Shown piece after piece: positions 1-11,956 of a stretch of DNA of 64,000 bases (position 1 is its first letter; each line of letters opens with the position of its first letter). The notes under the pieces were generated by a model, which searched no databases, was not told the origin of the DNA, and saw only the letters and a list, made by a program, of their open reading frames with translations. The stretch is taken from NCBI RefSeq assembly GCF_921293095.1, contig NC_060250.1, forward strand, positions 113,284,629-113,348,628, read 5' to 3'. This stretch comes from Ischnura elegans. Taxonomy: Eukaryota; Arthropoda; Insecta; Odonata; Coenagrionidae. Position numbers and translations under genes: made by a program.

Positions 1-979
1 ACCTATCGCTTAAGTTCGGGTAACTTCGTTCTCTTGGCGAAATAATGTGACGTAAGCAATGACGAATTACCCATAAGTCAATGGGCACGAGATAATTTCA
101 ACTGAGGAGACTGCATGGAGGAGGCCCAATTCCATCACACAGAAGGCTGATTTCTGTTGCCACTTCGGTCGCATTTCAATCGGCTTTCAAAAATGTCCAC
201 GCCGCGGTGATGAGTGCAATGCGATCTACTTTTTTCCAATATTTTGCAGTATAATATTATTTATTGCGAAGAAAAGCATTTAAGAGTTATGAATTTGTTA
301 AATGACATCATCATGTATATAACCTTCGCTTAATACCCTCAATTATACCTTATTTCCCCGCGAAACTCGGATCGATTTGTCCGTCAGCGACACGAGTGGC
401 GACTTTTGTAAACCCATTCAAATGCGCGGCGGTTGACAACACATCTAGAGACCGTCTTGAGGATCCTCTTTTGTAATATTCGTGATTTTTGACAATTGAA
501 GAGCGCGAAGCACGTTGTTACGTTCAAATCATATTTCTAAAATATATTATGTCATGTTTTGTTTATTGCGTGAGACTGTCAAATTACTACATTAAGCGTT
601 GTTGTACAATATTGCTTATTCATTAGTCGCTTTCCGCAGTTGAACATAAAACCGTTCTCTTCGTTTTTCATCATTTTCGCAGATGTAAACAGTGAGTCCA
701 AAAGTGACTTCGGTTAAACTTATGGGTTAATATTTTCTATTTTAACCTAACCCAGATGGCACGAAATATGAGAGTTGTCTGTTTCTTACGGTTTTATTAC
801 GGAAGAAAATGACAAGCAGCTTATCGTACGCGGAGAACGAGAATCACCGCCCAGACTGATACTCATCTTCTGTCCATTTGGCTAAAAATAAGACTGTAAA
901 CGATAAATGGCTGATTACGTGATCCCTTATTGATGACTGGCTGATTCCTACGATACTGTATTTATTTTCCGGATTTATA
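1..979. other. Intergenic, nothing recognised
   Basis: AT-rich sequence without a supported gene, RNA or repeat. Open frames are short and have no family features. Confidence 0.5.
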
Positions 980-1090
980 AATCTACATAATGACCTGAGA
1001 GCCACCTCTAGGGTGTTTGGAAGGGGGTGATCAATCACCAACATGCAGCATGCAAGAGGACCGCCACATGCACACCGCACACACGGTCAT
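980..1090. repeat. Dispersed repeat, copy 1 (partner at 8356-8450)
   Basis: A stretch of about 100 bp running from ATCTACATAAT through CACCTCTAGG and GGGGGTGATCAATCACCA to CACGGTCA recurs in the same orientation at 8356-8450 with scattered substitutions. The shared core includes the palindrome GGTGATCAATCACC. Two diverged copies in unrelated surroundings show an old interspersed repeat, perhaps a SINE or LINE fragment. The family is not identified. Confidence 0.7.
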
Positions 1091-1719
1091 AAAATAATAC
1101 GAATAATGATCTACTCGTGCAAATGCATGAAAAGGCAAAACTTGCCAAATGTTAGTAATTCCTACGGCAAGTGTATGCATGATTAGAACATAGGAAAAAA
1201 TAAAAACATGTAATGAGTCGACCCAGCGAATGACGCCATCAATTCTAATGATCGAGACACCGTTACTGTCCCTGAGAGTTCAAGCAAAGAATGAAATTTT
1301 AGAGCTCTCTGTTTTGTAGTCTATTTTCTTTATTTTATTATCAACTATTTCTATTTGCGGTTGGAAATTTTATTTTTGAAGAAGTTCCAGAACTTTAATT
1401 AAATAAATTTATTATTATGTCACTTGTCAACTTTTTTCCATTTCCCATAATAGCACCGAAGTTGGGAGTTTCAATGTTAGCCTCGGCTTTATATTATAGC
1501 GCACCAACCATAAGCACTCTTGGCATACACCATGATGTGAGGTTACACAACATACATAAAAGCACTCACTGTATTCGATATGAAATTTCCTTTTTAAGAA
1601 TATTGTCTCTTAAGACGATGAATAAAAGTGAACTGGCAGGAAAATGAAACGAGTCAAGCCGAAATTCGAACCATGCCTTGCCCACACAACCAAGGACGAG
1701 AGTGCTTATTTCAGTACGA
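1091..1719. other. Intergenic, nothing recognised
   Basis: AT-rich. A 76-codon open frame from 1417 has no recognisable features and is probably chance. Confidence 0.5.
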
Positions 1720-2035
1720 GGTACCTTCCCTGATACCTCCTTATCTTCCGCTCATGTAACGGCTTGGAGAGGACCTGAGTCGGCGGATTCGCGGTCAAGA
1801 CGCCAGTGCGCGGAAGACAGTGCCAAGAAGAAAAGAAAGACACGTGCTCCTCTGGGCAACTGCACTCGAGACTTCCATTGGGCGGAGCGGGCCCAGCTGG
1901 CGGTGTGCGCGTGAGTCACTTGAAGAAGCGGACGACGAGATGCCGTCTGGCCCGCCGCGAGACGCAATCACCCGAGTGGGCGGATCACTGGTTTATTCCT
2001 CTCCTCCATTCAACTCGACCCAAGGATTTGAGATG
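1720..2035. other. GC-richer island, unassigned
   Basis: Composition changes sharply to GC-rich, CpG-containing sequence with no visible terminal repeats. Short open frames of 70-97 codons overlap in several frames on both strands, which is what GC-rich noncoding DNA gives; none has a recognisable domain. It could be a regulatory element or an unannotated exon. I cannot decide. Confidence 0.3.
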
Positions 2036-2800
2036 AGAATACATACCCACAAGTCACCTCGGAGCGGGGAACAACTTTGCGGATCAATACGGAGCAGTTT
2101 TTTTCTTAAATAAAATCAACCGATTCAGGCGTGATGTAATGGAAGTTAGACACATTGAAATAATACGTAGTTGCACTTTTCCACAATTATTTAATGCGCA
2201 CGTTTCGGCTCACAGTTCCGGTCGCATCCATTTTCCGATCATTTTATGACCGTCCGAAAGGTTCAATAAAAAGTCTGCTAATCCGTACTTCCATATTCCG
2301 CAAATGACCAGTTCCAATTGTAGTTAATTGTAGTTTGACCAGGTAATTGTTCCGAACAGGCGTAGTAGCTGCGCGTGGGACACTCCTGCTAGGTGCAAGG
2401 TCATGTGGTGGCGTATGTGGCGATTTTCTTAAGCTATTTCTTAATAATAAACACATGCTTAAGATATCCCTTCATGATATACTTGTATGTATTTAAGATA
2501 TTTTTATAATAAAGATATATTTGATTTAAATGATACTTATTCTCATTGGCTTTACATTTGTGGTATATTATTGGCGTGTTTATGTGGTACATAACTTTAT
2601 ACCTACTTTAGATCTGAGACGACCTATTGCCGTTAGCATGGCAGAAATATGCGAAGTTTGGATGCTTGCGGTCAGATAATTGGGTTCGGGATATTGTACG
2701 GAATGTCTCGGTCAAGTCAGCTTTTTTGTGGAAAATGGATGTTCTTATCTATAAGGCAGGTAAAATGTGCAGAAAACGGATCAACCGGATATCATCTGGA
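2036..2800. other. Intergenic, nothing recognised
   Basis: AT-rich with no supported feature. The motif CCGATTCAGGCGTGA near 2120 weakly recurs near 52882. Confidence 0.4.
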
Positions 2801-2994
2801 ACAGGACATTGTAGTATATGAGAGCATCACATTGATACCTTTGAGGGAGGGATAGGGGAGGATTTGACCAGTTTTCAGGAATGAGTGGGAATGCTAATTG
2901 GTGGTTTCCCACCCCTTCCTCAAACTTTTCAAATCCTCCCCATCCATTCCTCAACGGAATAAACGTGATGCTCTGAAGTACTACAATGTCGTGT
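2801..2994. mobile_element. Foldback (inverted-repeat) element
   Basis: Two arms of about 72 bp form an inverted repeat. The left arm (about 2801-2872) begins ACAGGACATTGTAGTA, and the right arm (about 2921-2994), read on the other strand, begins ACACGACATTGTAGTA. Both continue through AGAGCATCAC and GGGGAGGATTTGA with scattered mismatches. The spacer is about 50 bp. This is the form of a foldback MITE; there is no coding capacity, and no target duplication is clear. Confidence 0.7.
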
Positions 2995-3137
2995 ACCAAA
3001 TGATGACTCTGTGAGTCGAAACTTGTCGTACGCATTAAATAACTGTGGAAAAGAGCAACTATATTTTATTTCAATTTTTCTCAAATATCTTGCATGATTC
3101 GTGTCACGATGTGGTGGACGTTATTAATATTACTTAA

Positions 3138-3151
3138 CCCTCGAACGCCCA
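3138..3151 (+). repeat. Left terminal inverted repeat of piggyBac-like element
   Basis: CCCTCGAACGCCCA, directly after TTAA at 3134-3137. It matches 13 of 14 bases of the inverted right end. Confidence 0.85.
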
Positions 3152-3269
3152 GAGATTTTTTTTTTCGTATAAATGTATTAATTTTTAGTCATTTCTATTT
3201 AAATAGACTTCATGCGATGGAATACATATAATTTTTAATGATTAATAACATTATTTTGTCATAAATATG

Positions 3270-3287
3270 GGTTGCGTATACGCAACC
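3270..3287. repeat. Subterminal palindrome of piggyBac-like element (transposase 3' side)
   Basis: GGTTGCGTATACGCAACC is a perfect 18-bp palindrome, 132 bp inside the left end. It is followed by GTGGGCG, which resembles the inverted terminal repeat. A role as transposase binding site is inferred. Confidence 0.75.
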
Positions 3288-3498
3288 GTGGGCGTTCCCC
3301 ATGTCAGCGAGTGTCAAACGCCATACTCTAAAATAGGCAACATTTACCAGTTGTAAATATTTATTTCTCATTAAATAAATTTCAACCATGCATACTAATT
3401 ACAGTATTTATTTATATTTATTTGTGCCACAAATATTTTCAAACTGTTCATAAAATAAACCAGTAAATAATTCTAATGGTGCAAAATACATATAATTT

Positions 3499-5839
3499 CT
3501 AAGAACTCTTCACAAAAGGGTGGTACTTTTCAAAACAATACACACACAAACCGACATTGCACTTCTTGCAAGATGTTTGACATATTGTTTTACAAAATTC
3601 TCCTGCACATTTACGTCTTCTCTCATCACCATTCACGATTACAAAATGGCCAATCGAGTCAAATCGCAATTCTTCTGTAGCGGCTCTATTTCTTACATTC
3701 CCTCGTTTTCCTTTCTGGTAAGGCTTGCCATATTTCAGAAGGTAATGTTGGACAATGCTTCTCCTAAATTGAACTTGCGTCAAAGCCTGCCCTGAATGCC
3801 GCATTGAAACCCACGCATTCTGGACCGCAGCATCAATGATCCAAGTTAGAATTGGCCAGTAGGTACCATTTTTTCCCTCAGATAGCGATTCGACAATTGC
3901 TTATATTTTCGTCCATTCTATCAGTCCCTCCCATGAAAGTATTATACTCTCGAATCATGTGTGGCCGTTGTATTCAATGCGTTTACCAAGTTTTTTGCAC
4001 CAGCGTTTCACTTTTCTGCAGGGTGAATACCATGGCACGTTGAAGCAACAGTAACAATTGAATTATCTACCCACTTGCACACGATTACGCCCGAGTTTGT
4101 CTCGCAACGATATGCATAACTTCCCCGAATCATCGTTTTCATTTCACCCTTGGATGGTAATGGGCAGTCTTTAGGGATTCTATTTTCTCTTAGAGTTCCC
4201 GTACCACCATATCCCCGGTTTTTAGTTTTTGTAGGAGAGCAACACTAGTAAAAAGGTTGTCAAAATATAGACTAATAGGCAGGCCTTTTGCTTGTTCAGG
4301 TAGACGGTCTAGCATTACCATCATCGGTGCAGCACATTTCCCAAACTCTGTTTCATAATCATGATTCCCAAAAGGATTCTTTGATTCTCCTTGATACACA
4401 TCGAAATCAATTAGATAGCCAGTTTTTTTATTCAGACAGCACGTCTTGTACCCGAAACGGATAGGTTTTCCGCGAATAAATTGCTTACAAGAATGTCGGC
4501 CATAATATGCAATCATGCACTCGTCATAATCAATTTCTCGTACCGGTCTAAAATGTTTGCGGCAATTCAGGCTAAACTTCTCTAGAATAGGGCGCAATTT
4601 CCACATTTTGTCACCTGTAATTGGACTATTGTTATCCGCACAATGCAGGAATCTACATATTTCTAGGAAGCGATTCCGTCGCATAGCCCCAGCAACCATT
4701 TCACAACGGGTATCACCGCTTTCTTCCCAAAACATTCTCTTATTTGGTAAATGGTGATAACCCGAAAGCAAAAGAATTCCAAGAAAAACTTTGAGCTCAT
4801 CTTTCTCGATATTTGGATGTGGCAAATTTAGGAAGAGCGCGTATTTATTGCTCTCGGTCACTAAATGGTCCAAAATATCACTATCAAAAAATAATTCAAA
4901 CATTTCCACGCATGATTTATTACTAAACTCAGAGTAATTTTGTTCCGGAAAAGGGGGCAGGAAATCACTGATGTCTTTTTCCTCCCAAACAACGTCCTTT
5001 TGATTATGAACACATTTTCTTTTCTTTTTGTAAATATTTCTTCTGTCACTCAAAGACAAATTATGTGCAGCAGTTGTCTCACTCGGCGTTGCGGATGTGT
5101 AATTCTGCTCTCCACAAATGACGGCAGGCACAGTCCCAATATCAGGTAAAAGGTCGCCAGGTATCCTGCGGAAAACAACCTCAGCACCTGCACCCAATTG
5201 TCGACCAGATAAATTGTCAACTTTGCCGGCGTCATCTTCTTCTGCGGAATCTTCATCAGACGCGACGTTGCATTCCGGAGGTTCTATGTAAATGGCATCT
5301 AAATCACCATCAATATCATCAGATTCAAGGATATCAAGGGCTTCCTTCAATGTTATATCACTGAAAATTATAATTTATGTATACTCGTCACTGCCTTTAA
5401 TAATGCAAATCAATAATACTCATTTTTCAAAACATCATAAGAAATGTATAAAGTAAATCATCCATCAATAATTGGGGAGAACCTATAAATAATTTACTTC
5501 CCAATATATGCAAAAAATATTTCTTTGTTGTCTTAAACATTTAAACAAGTATATACATCATAGCTGTTAAAATTATATTAAAAACTGCGCGATGACATAA
5601 TAATTAAAAAAATTGCCGATATTTGAGAAAAATTCTTATCGCTACCATTACCGCCCGTGGTTGCGTATACGCAACCGCATGAATCAAGACCAATTATTTT
5701 GAATATATAGTCATTAATTTGCCAAAAAATGATTTTGTTAGTATCATTATAGTATCTATCAACAAACTAATGCAAAATATGTGCCGGAAAATACAAGGAA
5801 TAAAAATTAGACTTCTACTTACACGAAGCGTACATCCAT
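3499..5839 (-). pseudogene. piggyBac-family transposase, disrupted, with an inferred intron
   Basis: The longest intact part, 5350 down to 4190, encodes an acidic N-terminus followed by the DDE_Tnp_1_7 core. The first catalytic Asp lies in [13 protein letters not shown], the second in LYFDNLFTS, and the third, downstream in another frame, in FMGGTDRMDEN, so the triad is retained. The C-terminal Cys-rich zinc-finger segment with FCKTICQTSCKKCNVGLC is at about 3510-3600. The frame is broken by shifts near 4215, 4012, 3960 and 3863 and by a TGA at 3878-3880. The start is probably not at 5350: a TTTTCAG acceptor sits just upstream, and a 17-nt exon at 5823-5839, starting with ATG and ending at GTAAGT, joins in frame to give [17 protein letters not shown]. 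That would imply an intron of 462 bp (5361-5822). The splice is inferred from sequence only. The protein would bind the element ends and cut DNA at TTAA, but this copy is dead. Confidence 0.88.
5659..5676. repeat. Internal copy of the piggyBac palindrome
   Basis: A perfect copy of GGTTGCGTATACGCAACC, preceded by CCGCCCGT. It lies inside the inferred transposase intron. Confidence 0.75.
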
Positions 5840-6019
5840 TTTGAGCGTAGACTGCACCGCGAGCTATGTCTGCCACCTTTTCTGCCGTGTGCTCGACTGG
5901 TTGCCGAAAGAAATCTTTGGAACACGTAGATAGAACACTTACGCACAATGTAGTAGTTTCATTAGCCGATAAGGATTACGTTGTGGCGCCAGGGACTGTA
6001 TTCGCGACATTGTAACTTC

Positions 6020-6052
6020 GGTTGCGTATGCGCAACCATGGGCGCTCGAGGG
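6020..6052 (-). repeat. Right end of piggyBac-like element: palindrome plus terminal repeat
   Basis: The palindrome GGTTGCGTATGCGCAACC (6020-6037, one base off perfect) is followed after one base by the terminal repeat TGGGCGCTCGAGGG (6039-6052). The palindrome thus ends 15 bp from the tip, on the side where the transposase gene starts. Confidence 0.8.
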
Positions 6053-6496
6053 ACAAGACATTACAGCCTTCCCACTGAATACATATTTCCGTCCGACTTG
6101 CTTCGTTATTAAAACAACATTATCAAGCGCACTTCAGAGGATGCCTTGTTTAACTAATTTTTCTCAAATAATATGAAAAAAAAATCCTTCGAGCACTGTC
6201 GAGCTAGGTTAAAAGGGGCCAAGAGAAAAATATTTAGGAAAGGAGGCTAAAAAACATATTTATAATGACGCTCTTTCCTGAGAGTGAAGATGAAGTAGAA
6301 TGTACGCCTTTCAAGTGATCATTTTCTGTAATCGTTAGGATTATCAATAGTATAGTTTTCAATTTCCATTTTATTACTTGAAATAAGTTTTCATTTTACA
6401 CTTCTCAGCATATCCTTTTTTAGCCATTGATGATGAACTTTTGTCTTTCATGCCTATTTTAGGGGAGTGTTTGTGCTGTAGTATTAGGTGTTGAAT
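6053..6496. other. Intergenic, nothing recognised
   Basis: AT-rich, no supported feature. Confidence 0.5.
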
Positions 6497-6790
6497 CAGG
6501 GGCGGATCCAGGATTTTTTTACCGGGGGGGGGGGGCACAAGGATCTGACAGGTCTTCTCAAATTTGAGTTTAAAAACAAAATACAACAATTACTGTAGAA
6601 AATGTCCTATTTTATAGATATGAAAGTTATTAAAATTAAATTAAATGATTGAGGCTCCGTAATCCACAAAATAAAACGAACGTAATGATAACCGTATTAA
6701 AAATCTTGTCTATTTTTAAAGCGCCTGGGGGAGGGGGCGGCCCCCCCCCCCCCCCCCCCCCCGTGCTCCCTCTAAATCCGCCTACGGGCA
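6497..6790. mobile_element. hAT-like MITE (G/C-run family), copy 1
   Basis: It begins CAGGGGCGGATCCAGGA and ends CTAAATCCGCCTACGGG, an imperfect inverted repeat. Inside each end are long homopolymer runs (about 12 G near 6525, about 22 C at 6741-6762). The internal stretch AAACGAACGTAATGATAA to AAAAATCTTG is shared with the element at 36064-36262 in opposite orientation, so they are one family. I see no clear target duplication here. Non-coding. Confidence 0.7.
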
Positions 6791-7451
6791 GAGTGGAACG
6801 ATAAATGATAACTCACACGGCTAGCATAATGTTCCACGTGTTGTGGATTTTATTCAATAACAATGAAGAGCCCATGAACGTTTAGAATGTTGCTTTAAAC
6901 TCACTCCCAGTCAAACAAACTGAAGACGGCTCCCAGGGTGCTATGCATACGTAGATGAGTAGGAGTGAAAGAGAATGGTTTTGGTAGAAGATAATCTCGT
7001 CGTTCGCCAAGTGTCTAAAGTGATGCGAGGGATGGGAGGGAAACACACCTTCCATGGCCCCAACCTATTCGTCAAACTGACCGAAAACTAATCTAGGAGG
7101 AACCAGTTCTGCTCAATTACCATGAGAAATCATTCTCCACGTCTACTCTGAAATTGAATGGCTGTACTTCATCATGAAATGTGTTAAAGGCACGCACCAA
7201 AACGAAATATGAGCAATTCAGTCCTCAAGATGGAAACCTCGGGCTTTGATTGAAATACAACGCAAGGGGCTAGTGGCCGCTTTCTAATCTCCGACTTCCC
7301 AATTGACGACAAAAAAAATACCTCACGCGTACATTCCCGGGGCAAAATTTATGTACGGCATGGATAGGTATTTAAATAAGTTTTTAATCCATGAGGAGAA
7401 CCTCCTTTATGTTCCACGAGGCGAAGGAGCAAGACACTGGTAACGTAATGG
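6791..7451. other. Intergenic, nothing recognised
   Basis: No supported feature. Confidence 0.4.
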
Positions 7452-7595
7452 CAGAATAAGGTTTTTCTGGTCCCCAGAATCTTATTTTTAACCGAACTAG
7501 GTTTCGGCAATCTATGTCATTGTAAATGTGATATATGTTATCGAAAGCTAGGTCGGTTAATAATAAAATTCTGTGGACCATACAAACGTTTTTCT
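7452..7595. repeat. Inverted-repeat element with TTAACCGA(C)CTAGG core
   Basis: The arms 7452-7507 and 7541-7595 are imperfect inverted repeats of about 55 bp, sharing CAGAAT, TGGTCC and TTAACCGAnCTAGGTTTCG. The spacer is about 33 bp. The same core and layout occurs at 29733-29914, so this is a dispersed foldback family. Non-coding. Confidence 0.65.
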
Positions 7596-8355
7596 GTCAT
7601 TGTGTTTACCTGTTGATCGATTCCACAAAACGTTGCCCTCTCATCTTGAGTTCGTGAGTAAGACATTGGAGTGTGTCGTAGAGTATTTTTAGGACCAAAA
7701 ACGATATTTCATGGTTAGAATAAAAGAATCGATTAGCTATCTCGATGGGAAAATAAAAAATGGTTATAATATAAACTTGCATTAACGATACCAATAGATC
7801 AAATTATACCTCTTCTGTTTTACTTTGAAATTGGAATGCTGTATTCTTCTTTTTGTGATGAGTAAGATCATTAAATTCACTTTACGCAATGGCCGGAGTA
7901 AGTCGAACACCGTCACGCAGCGAGCCCTAAAAGCAGAAAACATTACTCCTGCAATCGGCCAAAAAAAACTCATGAGTAATAAAATACATATAATATGATA
8001 GTCACTTAAACTATCATGGCATACTTATAAAAGGAGAGAAAAGAAACTCTACCCAAGGACATTAACGTGTTTAAAAAAAGAAATGATAACAGGATAACTC
8101 GATAAATAAGTAACATAAACACAATACGAGAGAATAGTGGAGCATAAAGGAAGAATGCCACGCAAAGAAGATAAATTTAGTACGTGAGTAAGATTAGATT
8201 GCAGCTACTGAGGAAGAACATTTGAGATCAATCACGACTGTTCGATGAACAAACAATAAGGAAATCAGGCAATGTTCCCGCTGGAATGGGGAACAAAGCA
8301 GCACGGGAGGCAAAGATTAATGACAGGAGGAACAGTTGGAAAGAACTACCATCTA
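7596..8355. other. Intergenic, nothing recognised
   Basis: No supported feature; only short chance open frames. Confidence 0.45.
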
Positions 8356-8450
8356 ATCTACATAATACCCTTTGAGTCACCTCTAGGATGTTTGGCAGGG
8401 GGTGATCAATCACCAGCATGCAGCATAGAGTTGGACTCCAACACGGTCAC
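8356..8450. repeat. Dispersed repeat, copy 2 (partner at 980-1090)
   Basis: Same orientation as copy 1. It shares ATCTACATAAT, CACCTCTAGG, the palindrome GGTGATCAATCACC, CATGCAGCAT and CACGGTCA. Confidence 0.7.
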
Positions 8451-10420
8451 TACCAATGACAACGTGCAGATGCAGTGGACCATGACAGAAAATTTAATCG
8501 AATGAAACAATTAATGGGCGAGGAAAATATTTGATCGTGACAGCGAAAGTGAAGGAAGGTAGAAATCAAAGCTGAATTGACAATAGGAAGGGCGAGAGGG
8601 AAAAGAACTGAATAATTCATCGGATATGAACGCTACGCACGTAACTAAGTAATTACCAATTATCTAATTACTTACGTACTACAGTATACGCGCTTACGTG
8701 GATCGTAAATACTGTCATTTCTGTCTCGGACGAAACAGAAAAAGAATGGGTGAAGTCTACCACCGCAAACGTCACTCACCCAATGAAGTACCAATTGCAG
8801 TTAGTTCTCTAATTAAGAGGGCTTACAACCTCAGCGGGAAGCACGAAAAGTGGGGTCAGCGTAAGTGTCAGTCTGTTAACTCTTGGTGCAAACAGTGGGT
8901 TACAGTCCATCATAAACCCATGGATATTCGAATTATTTTCACTAAAGCCGTGCACACTTTAAAGAAAGGACTCGGAGTATGCGCTCTTAACTTCTATGAA
9001 CTTCCTAAGAAAACAGTAAGAAATGCCATAGACTAAGTATATTCTTACTCTATGGAAATGCGTAAGCAAATTGTTCAAAAATGGGTTATGTCAATGCATT
9101 TAGTGAATTATTTTAATCAATTCCGTGGACGAGTTTTTGAAAATAAATCGAAGCATGAGCTCTTAAATTCCGTATCGGAGCCAATTTTTCATTAACCAAC
9201 AATTGAAAGCTAATTATTTTCATAAAAAAATGAAATACCAATATATGCAGCTATTATGCGATAATTTTATTTCCAGGGTCAGATATTGCAAGATATCTCG
9301 CTAAAAAATGAAAAACCTTTTTTTCCAAGACTTCAAATTATTCCAAATAACCGATCTGAAATGACTAATACCACGTGATGATAGCACAGGTCCATCCTTT
9401 TCTAAGATTATACTGAAAAATGAAAGTACCCCAGGGTTAACGTTTTGACAAGACACGGATAAGTCGATGGTCTGCAGGAAGGCTTTCTGCTGAAGAATTT
9501 AGCCTATCAACGCATCACTCCTGATCGACCGTTTTTTTACATGTGACTTCATGGAATTATTGAGTGTAGGTAATTATTGTTAGTTTTTCCGCAACAAAAC
9601 TTAATTACACGACCAGGGTTTCGCCGAGGATAGAAATATCGAAATGATCGTAAGTACTGCTTGTCTGTACGTGCAACATTGAAAATTACGGAGCATGAAG
9701 AGTATACAATTGATAACATTTTTCTGGATCTCAAATGGGAAAATTTCACCTCAGTAGTTATTTGGAGGAAATATTTTACCATCTGAATTGCAGCTAAATA
9801 TTGGCAAAGATTTATTCAAAGCTCAAAATTTTATGGTGATAGAGTAATTAAAGTGAGTTAGAATTAGAGTATTTAAAATGAGCCGTATATCAAATAAAAC
9901 AAAAGAATACGACCGAACCAGCAAGAGCCCTTATTTGTGGGAATAAAAAATGCTGTCTCTGAAAAATGCTCTCTACCACCGGGATCTGAAAATGTACCTC
10001 GGGAACGGCAGGCTCAACGACACGGTATTAAGACCCTTGAGATTAAATTAAATTAATTTAGAGCCAATCGCTTTTCTGCAATCATCACCAACAGGCATCA
10101 ATACTGAGATTGGTTTGACGCTGCTCAATGCTCCTTTCGGATAATTTTTTTAACACCAACATAATTCTTCTTTTTCACATCCCTTATCACCTGTACTATT
10201 TATCACATCCGTGGCCTATCTCTGCTATTCTTCCCTTCAACCTGTCCTTCAGCGATAACTTTTAGTAGAACATCACATCTCATGTTATCCGCGATTAAAT
10301 TGTACAGCCACCCTCAAACGATCTGATCGTTGGATTATTCTTCCTCAGAGAATAATCCTCCAAGGTCGTTAGAACATTAGTTGATTATGCTTGGTTTCGC
10401 TAATTAGTACGGCCATCTTC
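8451..10420. other. Intergenic; one small hairpin and one unassigned open frame
   Basis: A short inverted repeat, TAAGTAATTA and TAATTACTTA, lies near 8645-8676. Just after it an open frame of 112 codons (8698-9036, + strand) carries a CHFC motif and many basic residues but matches no family I know. I see nothing else. Confidence 0.35.
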
Positions 10421-10640
10421 GCTTCTATAGCGTTGAGGTGTTTTTCCCTCTCCCGTTCCTTCCGCACCTTTCCTCTCCCAGAGGTGTCGTCGGGCTCCTA
10501 TCGCGGCAGCGCCTCTTTCCTTTTCCCTTCCTCTCCTCCCCCTCCCCGGGTGATCGGGCGTATAAGCCACGGGCTTGGTTCCCGGCCCCGGTGCGTTGTA
10601 TCCTCCAAGGGCTCCCCTGAGCCCTCTTACGTTGTAAAGC
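10421..10640. other. GC-rich, pyrimidine-rich island
   Basis: C/T-rich blocks on the + strand are followed by CpG-containing sequence. Overlapping open frames on both strands look compositional. No terminal repeats and no protein family seen. Possible regulatory element. Confidence 0.3.
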
Positions 10641-11324
10641 CACCCAAGCTTTGCAAATACTCACTCTCCCACTCCTCTGAGAACTTCTCCATTAATCACG
10701 AGGACTATCATCCGTCTGGTAACAGGGTTGGAAATTGACTTTTCAGTAGAGTCTCGCTTTCCTCCGCCATACTTTGCCATGGTCAGATCAAATAATGAAT
10801 CCGCAAGTGCCTCTTACACTTAACAAGCAAGATGGTCAAGAAGTTCCATTTTAAGTGGCGTCGAAGTCTTCAGCCGTCACGTGCGTATTTTTAGGCATGT
10901 CGCGCGAAATTTTGCAAACTTTCTCGCCCTGGCATCGATGCTGTCTCAATTAACACTCTTCTAAGTTTGCACACACAAATGTCACTTTAGGAGAAGAAAG
11001 ACAAGTGGCACAACTTGGAGAAACTAAGCCCACGTTCAAAGTAATCGTATGGTTACGGCCATTTAATATAAGGAAATCTATTGATAAATACTATTCCATC
11101 ATTTGCAACTCAATTACTAATATTTCAACGTCAACAGTGACTGATTTCATAAAAAAATAACTTTGAGAAATGCCATAATTTTAGGATTTCTATTGAAACA
11201 ATATCATGTAACATTAAGTAGCTACATGAGAAACTGAAGATAAGTAAGATATTTCAAGTCTTCGATATTGATTATTAGCATCGCTGACAATTTCCTGCTT
11301 GTTTTAATTGAATTAATTAATTAA
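10641..11324. other. Intergenic, nothing recognised
   Basis: AT-rich, no supported feature. Confidence 0.5.
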
Positions 11325-11956
11325 CTCCCTGAGGCTTCAGGAATGCGAATAAACATGTGAAACTTGGCACTCCGAATCTTGATAGCGGCATTACGGGTTA
11401 AAGCGTAAATTATTTCTTTTCATGGGCGATGAGATTTAATGTATTTCCTGACAACAATAGAATAGATTGGGTATGCTGTCTCGCAGTTCTGCAAGCCATA
11501 CAAATATTTATTTTAAATCATTAACTTAATGATAAAATGATATATATAAAGGGATTGTAAGAAAATATTAGCAATGTCATAAAGAACGAGGTCTCTGCAC
11601 TCAAACACATCAATTTTATTAAAGTTTACCAATGCCGAGTGCTCATACGCTGCTGAAAATTACATTTGAATAGGCGATCCCGAATCCTTGAAGCAGTGCG
11701 GAACTGGGAATCCTTGATATTTGATATAAGTTATTACTGACTACCTTCCAGTCCGCATTTAGAAAAAAATATGTGCAAGAGAAATCCAATGATTAATTAC
11801 GAATTTTATTTCATGAGAAACTCTGAATGAAAGGTTAACTCGCAAAAAATAAGTCCGTGAGTAAAAAACTTTTTCCCCTTTAACTCGTAATTCCGCTATC
11901 AAGAGTCTGAGTGCCAAGTTTCGCATGTTTATCCGCATCCCTGAAGCAGCTGGGAG
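11325..11956. mobile_element. Possible TIR element with ~80-bp inverted arms
   Basis: The left arm (11325-11406) starts CTCCCTGAGGCTTCAGG. The right arm (11875-11956), read inverted, starts CTCCCAGCTGCTTCAGGG. Both then share AAACATG, AACTTGGCACTC, TCTTGATAGCGG and the stretch to GTTAAAG. No target duplication is evident, and the 470-bp interior has no transposase. It may be a MITE or two inverted copies of an unknown repeat. Confidence 0.55.

Larger units (their letters stand above)
3138..6052 (-). mobile_element. piggyBac-like DNA transposon, degraded
   Basis: The left end follows a TTAA (3134-3137) and reads CCCTCGAACGCCCA. The right end (6039-6052) is its inverted copy with one mismatch, TGGGCGCTCGAGGG. 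The 2.9-kb interior carries a broken piggyBac-family transposase on the - strand. Subterminal 18-bp palindromes GGTTGCGTATACGCAACC lie at 3270-3287 and 5659-5676, and a one-base variant lies at 6020-6037. piggyBac elements duplicate TTAA, but the base run after the right end is ACAA, so the right target copy has decayed or the site was rearranged. The element can no longer make an intact transposase. Confidence 0.9.

Noticed and set aside
5694..5948. 84-codon - strand frame as the transposase N-terminus
   Set aside because: Its frame does not lead into the transposase. The short ATG exon within the same stretch in another frame fits the splice junction instead.
8698..9036. 112-codon frame with a CHFC motif
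   Set aside because: A single Cys pair is not enough for a zinc finger, and there are no splice or family signals.
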